Positions 22,854 to 35,135 of a stretch of 62,000 bases of DNA are shown here, piece by piece. The notes under the pieces were generated by a model, which worked only from the letters and a program-made list of their open reading frames with translations, made no database searches and had not been told where the DNA came from. Origin of the DNA: Diphasiastrum complanatum (Eukaryota; Streptophyta; Lycopodiopsida; Lycopodiales; Lycopodiaceae). The position numbers and the translations under genes were made by a program. Location: NCBI GenBank assembly GCA_029204225.1, contig CM055102.1, forward strand, positions 40,041,220-40,103,219, read 5' to 3'. Every line of letters begins with the position of its first letter. Position 1 is the first letter of the stretch.

Positions 22854-24228
22854 TCATCCCACTCCTAATGTGTTATAGGACCCATTGCAACTCATATTGG
22901 ACGATGTCGCTCAGCTTTGCATTGGCATCTTCGATCGTCACTTGGAAAAGCTTACATAAAACCAAGTGCTTATTGTCGCCAGTCTTTATCACAAAACCTG
23001 TTTTTCATGAATTGCCGCAGTTTAACCAGAATGTCTTATTGCTGCAATTGGTTGACATTCTCAAATTTGGAGAGCTCTCAGCAATTTCACAACTTGTATG
23101 CTCGAGTGCTTTCCATGTGTTTCTTTGTTTTGTCACTTGTATTTGCCATTGACAGTTTCATCTTTGGTTTCTTGGCAGATTCTATCTTCTGGGAGGTCTG
23201 TATCCTCCATTTGCCTCTGGGTGTTTCCGTGGTTATTCTCTCAGTTGAAGTTCCAGTCTCAAGGAAAACCTTTGATTTGCAGGTTGCACAAACTTTGGTT
23301 ATCAGTCTCAAGGGGATGGACTCATCATCAATAAATTGGTGGTAGGAACAGATTTGGATGGACAGTTTGATAACATAAAGGAAACATGATGAAGGCTTGG
23401 TGGAAGTGTGAGAGTATTGATAGTTCTACAGTTGCAGCCTTGGACCCTTGCAATGCCGAGCTTTGACCACCACTTGCTAGGTGAGGAGCTCACTTTATTT
23501 GCAGGTTCACGTTGTCTTTATCTTTCTTTTTTCTGCAGCTCTTTCTTTTGATCCGTTAAGTTTGGATCTCTTTGGGCTTCATAAGAGAGGATTCAACTAT
23601 CATTACTCCAAAGAGTTTCTTTTGATCAAGGTTGATCTGACTCATTTGTTTCTTAAGTTTTGTCTTTTCCTTCTCAGCTTCTTGGATCTTCCTCTTTAGT
23701 TCTTCTAGCTGTTTTGCCTGCTTCTCGGGTCTTCGTTTGACTGATCAACCATTGTAGGTGGCAATTGGTCTTCGAAAGACATTTGCAATGATCTTTCAAC
23801 TGCTTCGGTAGGACTATAAAAAAATAGGGATTTCTCAGAAGAAATATAAACTGATGATAAACAAACAGATGGAAGGAAGGGTGGTAGTGACAACGGTAGA
23901 TGGTTTGGGCAATAGGCATGAGAATGGATGCAGATGTGTGACGAGAGGTTGGTTGAAGAAGGAGACTGATTTCCCAATGCTTTTGTTTCCCTTTCTGAAG
24001 GATCTTCATCGTGACTGGGGTACTTCTTCTGATTGAGTCTTTTTGGATTACCCATCTGCCTTCTTTAGTCTTGTCTTTTTCATGTTTGACTTGTGACCTT
24101 GGTTGTCGATCTTGCTGATGTTGTTGCTGGTAATGTGGCTGCTCTAGTGGATCCAAGTAGATCCACTCTCTTCTCCCCCCAAAAAAGAAAAATCTATTGG
24201 TGGGGATGTTGTTGCTGGTAACTGTTCA
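22854..24228 (-). repeat. Partial element body, copy B
   Basis: Corresponds to 4128-5498 in copy A, including the coiled-coil-like region on the minus strand. It stops abruptly at ACTGTTCA (24,228), after which sequence leading to the B/C shared flank begins. The gag capsid domain, zinc knuckle and leader are missing here. Confidence 0.75.
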
Positions 24229-24295
24229 ATATCAAAGCTAGACTTTCTGAACATGGAAACATAATCATTGGTTTTGCATGCATGCAAAGGTAAAG

Positions 24296-27242
24296 GACTC
24301 AAGAATAGTGACATGCAAAGAGAAAGGAATGGAGATCTTATGCATGAAATTGTTTTATCATGAGGAAAGCAGACATGCAAAGTTTAAGAAGTGGAAAATG
24401 CATGCGTGCAACTAGTTTTGTGATTCTTGGTCCAAAAATGGAAGTTTCTTGATCATGCAAGCTTGGGAATGGATCTAAAATGATAGTAGTTTTATTGCAT
24501 GTAGGGAAAGAGTGTTTAGTTGCTGGAAAAATGAAAGTTTGAAGGCCGAGTTAGAGAGAGAGTAAGAGAGTTGTTGGTGTAGGCACAAGAGAGAGAATTA
24601 GCATTTTTGGTGAGAAAGAGAGGAAAGGGTAGAGAGGGGGTTTGAGAAAGGTGAATAGGGATGAGAGAGAGTGTGAGGGGAAGGGAAGAGAGAAGAGATA
24701 AAGTGCGTGTGTTGAAGATGGTGGATCATCCAAAAGCTCCCATCAATTTTGGCATGGTCTCCTTGAGCCATAGCTCCAAAATCACCTTCTCCAAGCAGGT
24801 ACACATACAAGCAAACAAAAGAAAAGCAAAATATTCATTAATTGGAATTAGGGGATAGTGGGAGGGCACACTACTTCTTTTATAGGGAGTTTGGAGGCTT
24901 GGCAAAGGTGGTGATGTGTCAAATTGAAGTGTGTGAGGTGTGGAGGAGACTTATAGTGGAATAAGGGTAAGTGGAGTGAAAGAATGATGTGTAAAGGTGG
25001 GGGAAGGTTGCATGGGAGTTAGAATTTGTCAAGTGAGAGGGGAGGAAGGGGCCTTACCTATGTGTCCATAAGCCCTTAAGCCATGTGGAAAAGTAGGTAA
25101 GCTATTGTTGACATGCAAGGAAGGTAGTTGGCTCAACATTTAATGTTAGTCATGATATAGTTTAATTTTCTATGTTACAACTTGGGAATTCACCCAAGTG
25201 CAAACTTTCTAGGGAAGGGGGTCTAGGTTATGTCCATCTTATCTTGCATAAGAATCATCAATTCCTAGGCTCTTTTTTCTAGGGGTTCTCCATTCCCAAT
25301 CATGGCAGAGAAGATCCAAAGAGGCGATCAATCCCTCTGCACGCTCACTGAATTCTTTTGAGAAATCAAACTTATTAAATATGATATCATATCTTAGTTA
25401 AATCATTTGTGCAAAACAAAATGAATGGAAGATGGGATAGTCTTTATTTCTAGGGCATTTTGCCTCTACAATTTACGGGAAAGGTCACTGTAAACTCCAT
25501 TCTCATGTGTGTAGATATCATTGTTTTGGGATCAGATACATGCATGCTGTGGTGATGTAGCATGGTTGGTTCGACTTGTTTGTCTAGGTTCAATTCTATT
25601 CCTAGCCGAGAGTGTCGTGGGTGGATGCTTGGGCAAATACTCCCAGTTAAGATTTTTTTTTACATTGTTGTTTTGATACAAACAATACTCACCCATCCAT
25701 ATTGACGTTGGATTTGGGACATGCCCATGGGCCACCCGGGATTGGCATGACAAGGGTAGGTTGTTGTGCCATTGCAGAGGATCAATCATTGGTTGCAGCT
25801 CACACTATCCACCATCTTCCAAGCTAGGTCGCCATGTACCAAGCAATGGCAGGGCATCGTGAACCAAGTGGGGCTGGTTGGGAAGAGCTCATGAAGCTAA
25901 ACATTGGGGTTTTGGCAACCTAGGCTACGCAACCAACCATTGACGATGGGAGGAATGATGGCCCCCATGATTTTCAGATTCGGGCCCTAAGCAAGCGTGG
26001 GAACAACGGGACTCTTCAACAATAACGCCCCGACAAGGGGGATACAATGTTGTGCTTCAAGGGCCCAAGTGGCCCAATCCCAGATTTAGGGGCAATGGGG
26101 ACTGTCCCTTGACACTGAGTGGGTATATCTTAAAGGGTGGTCAAGAAGGCCAAGGATCCTTAGAAACTGGGTTAGAGCCCGTAGATGAAGGACGTGCCCT
26201 TGCAAGTAAAGGTAGGTTATTTTTTCTCATATTTTTGCGATCGCTATTCTTTTCTGCTCGTCTTCTCCAACTCTCTCCAGCAAGCATACGAGAACGAGGA
26301 AGGTGCACCAGCATCGCCAAGATCCAAACGCTTGCCTCATCTATCTGACACCATGAGCTCGGTTCTTCTGTTTTCTCAATTTAGTTTTACGTTTGCAGCT
26401 GTTTTTGTTTGTTTTGTTGTTTCTGTTTTGTGACTGATTTCATTGTTTAGTATGGTTGTATTCACTAACTCCTCGCAAAAATGTAGTGAGATTTTTTCAG
26501 GAAAATAAACATTGCATCTAAGTTTTTCATCTGGTTAGATTCTCATACCAAGAAGGGCATAAGCAGATAGAATCCTGCCTGTGATGCACTATGTATTGCC
26601 GATATGAGGACTTTATTTTTGTGCTTAGCTTTTTATCGAGATTTTGCGTTGATGGTTTTGTTGTAACCAACGTCCTTCATGGGATTGTAGTTTTGTTAAT
26701 CATAGCTTTGTCCAATGCATATAGCCTTTTTTAGGATTTAGGTTTAGCCTTGCCCTTTGTTTAAAGCATGCCAAAGTGCGTCGTACCGGTAGGCCACAAA
26801 ATATATGGTTTGAAAAAAATTAATACAATCTAGAAGTAGTAGTATTTTGGGTTCCTTGGTTTTTACTTTTTAATACAAGCTTGTTCTAGTCCAAGATTTG
26901 AGGTTAATAAGTGGTGGTGCTGTAGTGTTTTTCACGTATTCATTGTTAGATTTTTAGGTTTGTGCTGTACACTTGAATTTGTGACAATGGTTTGTGTGTG
27001 TTTGTTAATAAGCATCATCAGTTCATTTACCAAATCTGCCTGAACAAACCCTAAACGAGTGAAATAGATTTCAAATTAACAGTCGCTACTGTTGCTGCAA
27101 TACGACTTTTGAAAAGAAAGAAATACGATCTAGAATATATGCTTTATATAAGTCTTGTTGGTTTTCATATATCAGTTTTGAATAATAGTCTCTTCACCTA
27201 CGTTGCTTGTGCTCTGGCGCCATCTGCAGTGGAGTAAAGCCC
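24296..27242 (+). repeat. Copy C upstream flank of the SmD2 locus
   Basis: Tandem copy of 18,150-21,112. It is somewhat more diverged from A and B than those are from each other, with small deletions such as the one near 26,965. No gene recognised before the SmD2 promoter. Confidence 0.8.
27046..27152 (+). promoter_or_regulatory. SmD2 copy C promoter: telo-box and TATA box
   Basis: AAACCCTAAA at 27,046-27,055 is a telo-box, common in promoters of plant genes for translation and RNA-processing proteins. TTTATATAAG at about 27,143-27,152 is a good TATA box roughly 90 bp before the ATG. Both are conserved in copies A and B, and their counterparts are seen upstream of D and E. Confidence 0.6.
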
Positions 27243-28163
27243 ATGGAGGAGGATACACAAGTAAGTATACCACTATACTTAAATGATCAGGAGCAGAATC
27301 ACCATCCTTTCCAGTGGCGATTGTAACCTTTTAAGCCTGGTTTATTGTGACGTCTTGGATGCACGTATGTGGAATGCATATGTTTCTAAATTTTTATTTG
27401 TTGTACATGTTTAAATCAGGAAAAGACAGAAGCAGACGAATTCAGCACTGGGCCACTTTCTGTTCTGACAATGAGTGTTAAGAACAACACACAGGTGAGT
27501 CTGCATACTAATGAGTAACAGTGTTGAATTTGAAGCACAAAAGTTGCGATGAAGAGTTCAGAACTTACTGTTGTTAATTTGTTCACAATGGAGTGTTTCT
27601 GGTATTTGAGAACCGTACTGCAGCTACCTTTACCAGACTGGCTTAATGTAGGACTTTCCTCGTAAGTTACTGCCCTTGTATTTTGTTACTCACATCGTAT
27701 GTTTGAATCAGTACAATGTCTGACAAGCTGGTTGTATTTCATGTTAGGTTTTGATCAATTGCAGAAATAATCGGAAGCTTTTAGGGCGAGTGAAAGCCTT
27801 TGATAGGCACTGCAACATGGTCCTGGAAAATGTCAAGGAAATGTGGACTGAGGTTTGATGCTCTCTTCCTTTGTTGAAGTTATTGTAACAAGGCAAATAT
27901 GCTCGTTTTCACCAGAAAGAACGATGAAATTAGTTTCAATTTGAAGTGCAGCTTGTTACGTACTATCCAACTAAATGCTGTTAAGGACCGTTGAATTTTA
28001 TGATTACTTCCAATTATTAATTAATTGCAAATCCGGACGTTGCCAGGTACCAAAAACAGGAAAAGGCAAGAAGAAGGCAAAACCAGTAAATAAAGACAGA
28101 TTTATCAGCAAAATGTTCCTTCGTGGCGACTCTGTTATTATTGTTCTTCGGAATCCTAAGTGA
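27243..28163 (+). CDS. Small nuclear ribonucleoprotein Sm D2 (copy C, intact, four exons)
   Basis: Sm D2 pairs with Sm D1 and joins the seven-membered Sm ring on the uridine-rich site of U1, U2, U4 and U5 snRNAs in spliceosomal snRNPs. Exons, all with GT-AG borders in phase 0, are 27,243-27,260, 27,420-27,494, 27,748-27,852 and 28,047-28,163 including TGA. The product is 104 residues, close to other plant SmD2 proteins. The Sm1 motif spans exons 2-3 (GPLSVL...[21 protein letters not shown]), followed by [13 protein letters not shown]. The Sm2 motif is in exon 4 ([14 protein letters not shown]). The start ATG follows a CCC codon, echoing the RPMEED context of other plants, so a start in an earlier exon cannot be excluded. 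No disabling change was seen, so it is probably functional. Confidence 0.92.
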
Positions 28164-28669
28164 TCCAAGCATCGAGATTAAGTGTAAAACTATGGAGCCT
28201 CAGAAAGTAAGAATTAATTTTAGCCTTCTGTGAAACTTCAATTTACGACCCACTCCTTGCTGCTGGTAAATTTGGGAAACTTGGAATCAAAGCAAGATCG
28301 TTGTCATACTGCTGCAGCTAGGATCTACATAGCCTCGTCTTTTTTTGGGTTACAATGGAGCATTTGAGATTTTTATCTGACTTTTGTATTGTATGTAAAA
28401 ACCCTAGAAAAAAAGTGCCTCAAATATGTTGTCATTGTCGTCAGAGGTCACTGGATTTTGGCCACCTTCTGCCCTCGTCATGGCACTGTTAAAAACATTT
28501 TGGTCAATTACCTTAACAAGTAGAGTTCTGTTTTCGTATAGCTATCTAGTATATAGGTGCTTGTATGATAAGTTGATTGTTGTGTTAGCACTTGGTTGAC
28601 GTTTTAGTAGTGGGAATGTTCTTTTCTTCCCCAGTACAAGTTTTTATATGGTCCGAGCTTGGTACAAGC
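28164..28669 (+). other. SmD2 copy C 3' flank
   Basis: Similar in inverse orientation to 48,820-49,325 beyond copy E. It includes the TACTGCTGCAGCTAGGATCT stretch and a polyadenylation-like, AT-rich stretch after GTATTGTATG. No other gene is seen. Confidence 0.6.
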
Positions 28670-28992
28670 TGTTATGTTTTGCAATCACCAGAAACTGCTA
28701 GGTGTCGATCAACACAAGAAACCGAACGCCCTCGATCCACCCCGCCGTAGGATCCTGGCTATGCACATGCGCACTACCATCCACCAACACCTAGGTAGAT
28801 AGAACGAAGGGTAACTGAGATTTCCTCTCCTTGTACACCTGCAAGGTAGGAGTATCCATGCCCAGCACATATCCCTGATTATCACAAGTGGCATGCATGT
28901 AGCCCACGAGTCAATGCTCAAGTCAATAGGCCCAGTCCAACATCTAGTTTTGAGTTAGGTGTGGGACCCAAGGGGTTGGGTGGTCTTTAACA
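28670..28992 (-). repeat. Chromovirus 3' LTR (copy C side)
   Basis: Plus-strand ends are TGTTATGTTTTGC and GGTCTTTAACA. It is the twin of 12,067-12,307 but carries about 82 extra bases (around 28,717-28,800). The polypurine-like sequence on the minus strand before TGTTAAAGACC marks it as a 3' LTR. Confidence 0.65.
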
Positions 28993-29345
28993 TTCCCTAC
29001 CCTTAAAAGGACTTTTCTTTTAAGGAAGGGAATATGGGAATCTCGGACTAAGGTCTTGCTCCTTTTCCCAAGTGTCCTTGTTGTTAGAACTACCTTTCCA
29101 ACGAACCAAGTACTTAGTCACCTCCCGGTCTCTGAGCCCACGTTGACCTACATCAAGATTGGCACATGCTTCTAAAAGTACAAAGGTTGACAGATCTTCT
29201 AACTGAACTAGCTCATCCGCTTGAATCAAACCATCATTTGCTCCAAGTATAGTTTCATGTCTGATTCGAATCGGCCCGATTCTCAAACAGATTCGAACCG
29301 CCCATTTGGAAACCGAATTCGTCGAATCGGATAAGTTAAACTTTT
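28993..29345 (-). pseudogene. Chromovirus integrase C-terminus with chromodomain
   Basis: The minus frame at 29,020-29,286 contains QADELVQLEDL, then LRDREVTKYLVRWKG and DTWEKEQDL followed by FP. This is the chromodomain pattern (YLVKWKG...WE) at the end of Ty3 chromovirus integrases. The rest of the pol gene is missing, so it is a 5'-truncated remnant abutting its 3' LTR. It lies just downstream of SmD2 in both duplicated loci. Confidence 0.75.
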
Positions 29346-29419
29346 TTGCTTCTAGGATATCTAGGCATCACCTATTTAGAGTTTGATGGATAGTCACATT
29401 TTTAAGTATGCATCAAACC

Positions 29420-30010
29420 ATCATTCTTGTTATTAAAAAATCTTGTAGTGGCATAGAAAGAGACGTGCTACCATTTTGTTGGAGCATGTCATGGAAGAAA
29501 CTCGCAAAACTCGCAAATTATTTACTCGCAGAATGTCAAAACCCCCTTTTCAACAGTCTGCAGAAATACACTAAGTGTCGCACAATTCGCATTTTTCGCA
29601 ATTTTCCGAAAAGTGCAACACTTCAACAGTTTGAAGAAAAATACACAGAGTGTTGCACATTTCGCGTTTATCACATTTTTTCGAAAACTGCAACACTTGC
29701 CTTCGGCTTCTTCCGTTTAATTATTTTGAAGAAGTTAACTTATGCACAGTTCGAAAAGTTTAACTGTTTTCAACACCTTCGGCTTTTTCGCAAAATGTGA
29801 AGATAGAGAAATTTTTCAAAGGTCATCTACTTTCAAGAATTGAACTGTTTTAGGGCACCTTCGGCTTTTTCGGAAAATCTCGAAGAGAGAGAAAAAATGC
29901 CGAAGGTCGTCTATATTGAACAAGGAACGTTCCAAGCCACTTCTCAGAATTTGCGAAGTGAGAGAAAGCCACTTCTCCTAAAATGCGAAGTGAGAGAATG
30001 TGACGTCCTC
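29420..30010. repeat. Imperfect repeats with TTCGCAATTTT and CTTCGGCTTTTTCG motifs
   Basis: GTGTCGCACAATTCGC and GTGTTGCACATTTCGC mark one diverged direct repeat. A second pair of about 95 bp contains AACTGTTTT, CACCTTCGGCTTTTTCG and a GAAG/AGAGAAA stretch (about 29,760 and 29,850). ORFs here are short and unrecognised. Confidence 0.55.
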
Positions 30011-31260
30011 GTCAACATTCCCTACAGGTTGACTGTGTACACACTGTATAGTTGTCATCACAAGGCAAATACTTCCAAGTACAACAGCTTACCTAATTAG
30101 ATGACAAACATTTATTGTAATTAATACATGGATGAAGTCTATAAATGAATCATCCAGGCACACTCTACGTGATGCTCCGTCCATGAGACGAATGATTTTG
30201 AGCCTCCCAATTACGCCGTCATTTTGGTTGTAAATGTCATTGTTGTGCTTCAGTGTAATATAGCAGCAACACGCTTTTCTATCTATGTATAACGTAGATG
30301 ATTGCTTATTGCGATTTGAATGCACTTCATTGTTGTTTGATAACACTTGTTCACTCACTTTGATCAGAACACGGACATCTACAACTCCTCAACTTCTGAG
30401 CAGACGATGGTTGTCTTTGACGCCTGAGGAACTTGCGTTATCATATTGCTCTTTCAATTTATTTTAGAATTGAACTTCTTATTTAATTCATTTCCAGTAA
30501 TACCATATACAAACCATATCTAATCTCTTCGGTGGACTATACTCATTTTGTTTTTGTGAATATGAATTAATTATTACATTATGAATATGAATATGAATAA
30601 GTTATTACATTATGAAAATAGACAAATGATGTGTTTGGATTGTTTCAAAAAGATTACGCAAATGTGTTCGACCAAAATATGTTCTTGAGATAGCTTTGTG
30701 CAAAATATGCTCGTAAACTAAATTATTTGACTCATTGATGTACATAGATCAACATTATGGTGTTGTTAGTGCATGATCGGAGTGTTTTATTTTCTAATTT
30801 TCTTTGTTACTATGTCTTGAAAATAGGACCTCAATTTTACTTGAATCTATTTAGTATTTTGAAGATCGTTGTAATGCGTTGTTGATGTGCGTTTCATGGT
30901 TAAAGAGCGTTTTGCCAATCCGAGACGCATCTAGGTTTGTCCCTTTGTGTATGAAACTTTCATAAACCTATGTATACTTAGGACTTGGTAAGTTTTTAGA
31001 TTGGACCATACAACTTTGGATTTTCTTGCTTCAATTTATTATGATATTCAAATAAGACCATTCACAACCATTTCTCAAGATTTCTCCATGAGCAAGAGAA
31101 AAAAAGATTTCTTGATGCTATTCATTATGCATACTCAAGCATGTGAAATATCCTACAAAATGCACAAACAAATGCAATCTAGACTATATGGTACACAGAT
31201 AAAGATCATTTGTTTGAGTGATTCCCCTGTGCGATTGATTGATTGATTGATTCTTGATGT
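30010..31260. other. AT-rich non-coding stretch
   Basis: Only short ORFs, no domain similarity recognised. A small (GATT)n run occurs near 31,235. Confidence 0.45.
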
Positions 31261-31869
31261 ACGCTAACACTAGCAAGTGGTACGCTGCCAGCCTTGGGAG
31301 CTCACGCTTACGAGAATCCACGACAAATTAAATATATTGTGGCTCAACTCTCTCCAATATAGGTGCTCCAAACCTAATATTTACTTCACATAATTTTCTA
31401 TGCAACCAAATCAAGAGCACGTACTGTGGCAGTTGAAAGGAGCTACAGGGCCTCCAATTAATGTAGACACACAATATTGGAAGCATGTCTTGAGCTGCGG
31501 ACATGGGTAGACTTGGAATTTTTGGAAGTTCCAGAGTCAGATCAGACACGACGAGCCTTTCAGTAGTTGCTGTGCTTGGACAGCCTGGTCTAAGAAGATC
31601 ACCCTTAATTGCCTGTCGAGGGAGCCTCTTTGAACACCAGTTGATGGCAGCCACTTTGAATAAGGAAAGAAGCTTTTATATTCTAGTGTAAATTGGCACT
31701 CTGAGTGCTCCTACTGCCTCAGCACTGTCGACAATATCCCCTCAAAAAATTGTTCCATATCTTGCTATCACCACAGACCCTGCAACAAGAATTCCCAACT
31801 CTTTCAGCTTCTTCATCTCTTCCATAGTTGGCATACACAACCTCCGCAGTGACCTCTCCAGCAAAGCTG

Positions 31870-32400
31870 CCACATGAATGTGAGATTTCCAAACCTGATC
31901 GCTATGGATTTAACTTGCGCTTGCATCTTCATTTGTGGATTTGGCGAAGCGCTATTGCTTGCACACTCAAATATCACAGTCACAGATATAGATGAGGCTT
32001 TGATTGTAATATCGGCATGCCAAAATTTGCATATCCTGCATCTGATTGGCTCTGTGTCAAAGTCTGCTCTTGGCATATTCACAAAAATGTAAGCCTGATC
32101 ACGCTCGCCAACAGCTACAGTCGCTTGGTGAGCCTTGAAATATCCAGATGTGAGGCTAGATATGATGGAATCATTGCATTAGGCCAATGCTGCATCATGC
32201 TGAAAGAGCTGACATAGGCGTTTGGTAGAGGCTGGTTGGCAATTTTTTTGCACTTGTTTCAAGAGTCTTGGGCTACAAAATAGTAAGGATTTGGATGTTG
32301 CCAGAGCTGCACCTTAGTTACTGCCACGGTCTAGAATGCTTGCAGTTGGATATTCGAGATCTGCGAAGCTTTGCTGCATTGCTGATACTAGATAGGTTGA
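31870..32400 (+). pseudogene. Possible leucine-rich-repeat (F-box/LRR-like) gene relic
   Basis: Two plus frames read as degenerate LRR units. One contains TDIDEALIVISACQNLHILH (31,874-32,092). The other contains LITLANSYSRLVSLEIS followed by IIALGQCCIMLKELT (32,017-32,217). This repeats the pattern L..I...C..L..L.I..C seen in F-box/LRR proteins. Frames and stops change between units, so if the assignment is right it is a pseudogene. No F-box was found upstream. Confidence 0.3.
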
Positions 32401-32469
32401 TGGAAAGTGAGGGAGCTCGAGATACATCCAAGCATAATATTCGTCTAGCCACAAAAAAGAAATAGAAAT

Positions 32470-33489
32470 GCTCTTAGTATCATGAGTTGACTAATTAGCA
32501 AGGATGTAGCTTTAAGATAGAATCAGCTTAACTTATATTAAGCATCACTTTCTTTATTCATGTTCAAGATAGAAGTACAGTACTCGACTTTGTTGGCCCC
32601 AAACAAACGTGATAAAGCTAAGGAGCTCTTCTTCAAAAGGCTCTTTCTGGAAAAGAAAAAGATCAAATAACATATATAGAAGCTCTTGAAAAGGCAGGAT
32701 AATGGATTTTAAAATATCAGCCGCCGGTCAATCTATCATGGAAGTTTTAGTTCAACATGCTTATCTTCACAAAGAGCTCAACATTCAGGATTTGACTCCA
32801 AATGATAGAAAAAAATGCAATTGCAAGTATACGATTAATATGTACATATTCAGAATAAATTTGTTTAGTATTAGCATTTTTTTTATATTCAATTTTTCTC
32901 ACGATATTTTTGTTGGTTTTGCATATTTGTATCCATCAAATTTCGTTGAATGGCAATCAGTTCAATCTATTGTAGGAATAATTGATGTCATACATTCTGA
33001 TATCGGTATTTTACAATATAAAGGTCGTTCTCCACAACCATTTTAGAGTCAAGAGTTTTTTTTTTTCTATGATTACACCTACATTCCTGATAAAAATGGT
33101 TTAGTGGGTAGATTAGAGCCATATCCTCCACCAGATTCAGCAATTTCAAAAAAATTTCGATCTAGACTTTTTATGGATATTCATAATATATTAAAATGTA
33201 GCACTGGTTCAAAGAATAATAGATTAAGTTGGTATCTACCTTTTTTCTATTTTTGTTGATTTTTTTTCAAAATGCAATGTTTGGCGAACGAAAACAATGT
33301 TTATTTATAAGGACTTGAGTGATGAAATGCTCGTCGAGTTGTTGGATGATCGTTGGGATACGAAACAAAATGAGCAAGTTGAGTGCAGAGTATGTAAGTC
33401 ATCAATGACATTTAGATATCACATCGAAAAATGAATGTTCGAAGCCTGATATCAATGTTTCTATTGGTCCACATGGCTGTGAAAATGAT
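32470..33489 (+). other. Unassigned region hosting the copia insertion
   Basis: The ORF at 32,702-33,046 and the sequence after it (YDYTYIPDKNG, then LEPYPPPDSAISKKF) read as possible protein, but I recognise no family. Just before the copia element, a frame contains CRVCKSSMTFRYHIEK, which vaguely recalls a BED-type zinc finger of hAT transposases. This is weak evidence only. Confidence 0.25.
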
Positions 33490-33494
33490 AAAAA

Positions 33495-34267
33495 TGTCAG
33501 AAATGGTGAACTCCTGCAACTTTGCTACAACACAAATATGAAACGAAGGTCGAACAGAGAACAATTTGCGTAAGTCAACGTCCCTTGACTCGAAAGATAA
33601 ACGATTCACGAATCATTTGCGAATCGTAAACATACCTCAAGGACCACAAAAATCGCAAAGGGACCAAAACGAGAAGACACGAAAGAAACGAAAGGAAACG
33701 AAAGAAACGAAAGAGAATCTTTTGCGCTGCCAGCTGGCAGCTCAACGGGCTTGGAGTCTCAAATTTCACGCCCAGCTGAAATGAGTAGCAACGATGGAGA
33801 GTATTTGATTAGTTGATTAGCATTAACTAGTCTTGTGATTCTTTGTTTAGCTGTCTTGTAAACTCCACGTAATGGAGATATAAAATATCCTTTTTGGATC
33901 ATAAAATAGGATTCTGTAATTCTGTAATACAGAGAGAGACATAGCGAGTAGAGCAGAAAACGAAAAATACTAGAAACGAAAGAGCTGTGCATGAAAGTTT
34001 GCCAACGAACAGAACACAACAAAAGAGCAGAGCGTCAAGCCACCAACGAACGAGACACTGACGATCTCACTCTAAAAATCAAACTGATAATTGATTGCTC
34101 TATTTTCGTGCATCTCCTTGTCTTACGCTATCTTGATTGCTAGAATGGAATCTGTTCTGTGATGTGTAATCGTGTGTCTAGGTTCCTGTGAAGCTTCTGC
34201 GCAAAAGAAAAATTCAAAGACACAAAATCGTTCGCGACAACGAAAACGAAAAACCCGTTTCACGACT
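33495..34267 (+). repeat. 5' LTR of the copia element
   Basis: Begins TGTCAGAAATGGTGAACTCC and ends TTTCACGACT next to the primer-binding site. Length is 773 bp versus 771 bp for the 3' LTR. It has many single-base differences from the 3' LTR, so the insertion is not recent. The 3' end is not the usual CA. A TATA-like ATATAAAATATCC stretch lies near 33,878. Confidence 0.85.
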
Positions 34268-34331
34268 TGGTATCAGAGCCAACAAGTTATCACTATTGAA
34301 ATATATGCAGTAATCTTCTAGACAACACAAT

Positions 34332-35135
34332 ATGGCTACAACAATCTAGACAAGAGTAGCAATCAGTCTTGATGGCACAAATTACAGAATCCGGAAATTC
34401 AAAATCAAAACACTTCTGAAAGGCCAAGGCATCTGGTCGGTGACCGAACTCTCAGAGGTGCAGCCTCCAGAGGGAAACCCGAGGAGAGCTGAATGGATCA
34501 GAAAAGATGAGCGCGCAATGGTGATCATCGTTTCATCCATAAACGAATATCTACTCATGTAGATTGAAGACTGCGAAAGCAGCCATGCAGCGTGGAAAAG
34601 ATTAAAACAGAAGTATGAAGTGAGGACTGCAGCTTCAGTCATGCACCTTCACAATCAACTGCAGTCCATATGATGGGATGGCAACCAATTAGATCAACAC
34701 GTTGAGAAGATCAGAACGATCTTCGCTCAACTCGTTGCATCAAGACAGGAGCACCAGGTCCCAGCACCACAATAGCTACTTCATGAAGTCTCTACCGACG
34801 TCCTATCAACCTTTGAGAATGCTCATACTGAGTCTACCAGATATGACGTTTGACAAAGCAGTCAGTCTTGTCACTGATGAGAGACTGATGAGGGACGAAG
34901 GAGAGAGAAGCAATGATCAAGAGAAGGCTCTCTTCACAAAAGGAAAGAAAAAAACAAGAACAAACCCAAATTCGGAAGACGAAGTCCTTGAATCAACAAT
35001 CTTCTTCTTGTGATCACTGTCACAAGCCAGGCCATAGAGCCAACAAATGCTGGTTCAATCCAGCAATACCTTGCATGCACTGCAAGAAGAAAGGGCACTC
35101 TGCATACGATTGTAGGTTCAACCCAAAAAGAAAAA
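34332..35135 (+). pseudogene. gag: Copia gag with two CCHC zinc knuckles
   Basis: The frame opens with ATG at 34,332 (MATTI), then a stop, and continues with LDGTNYRIRKFKIKTLLKG, typical of copia gag N-termini. Further stops occur near 34,559 and 34,671. In a neighbouring frame (34,913-35,302) two CX2CX4HX4C knuckles appear: CDHCHKPGHRANKC and CMHCKKKGHSAYDC. The frame shifts by one near an A-rich run around 35,130 before the protease. Gag forms the particle that packages element RNA. Confidence 0.85.
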
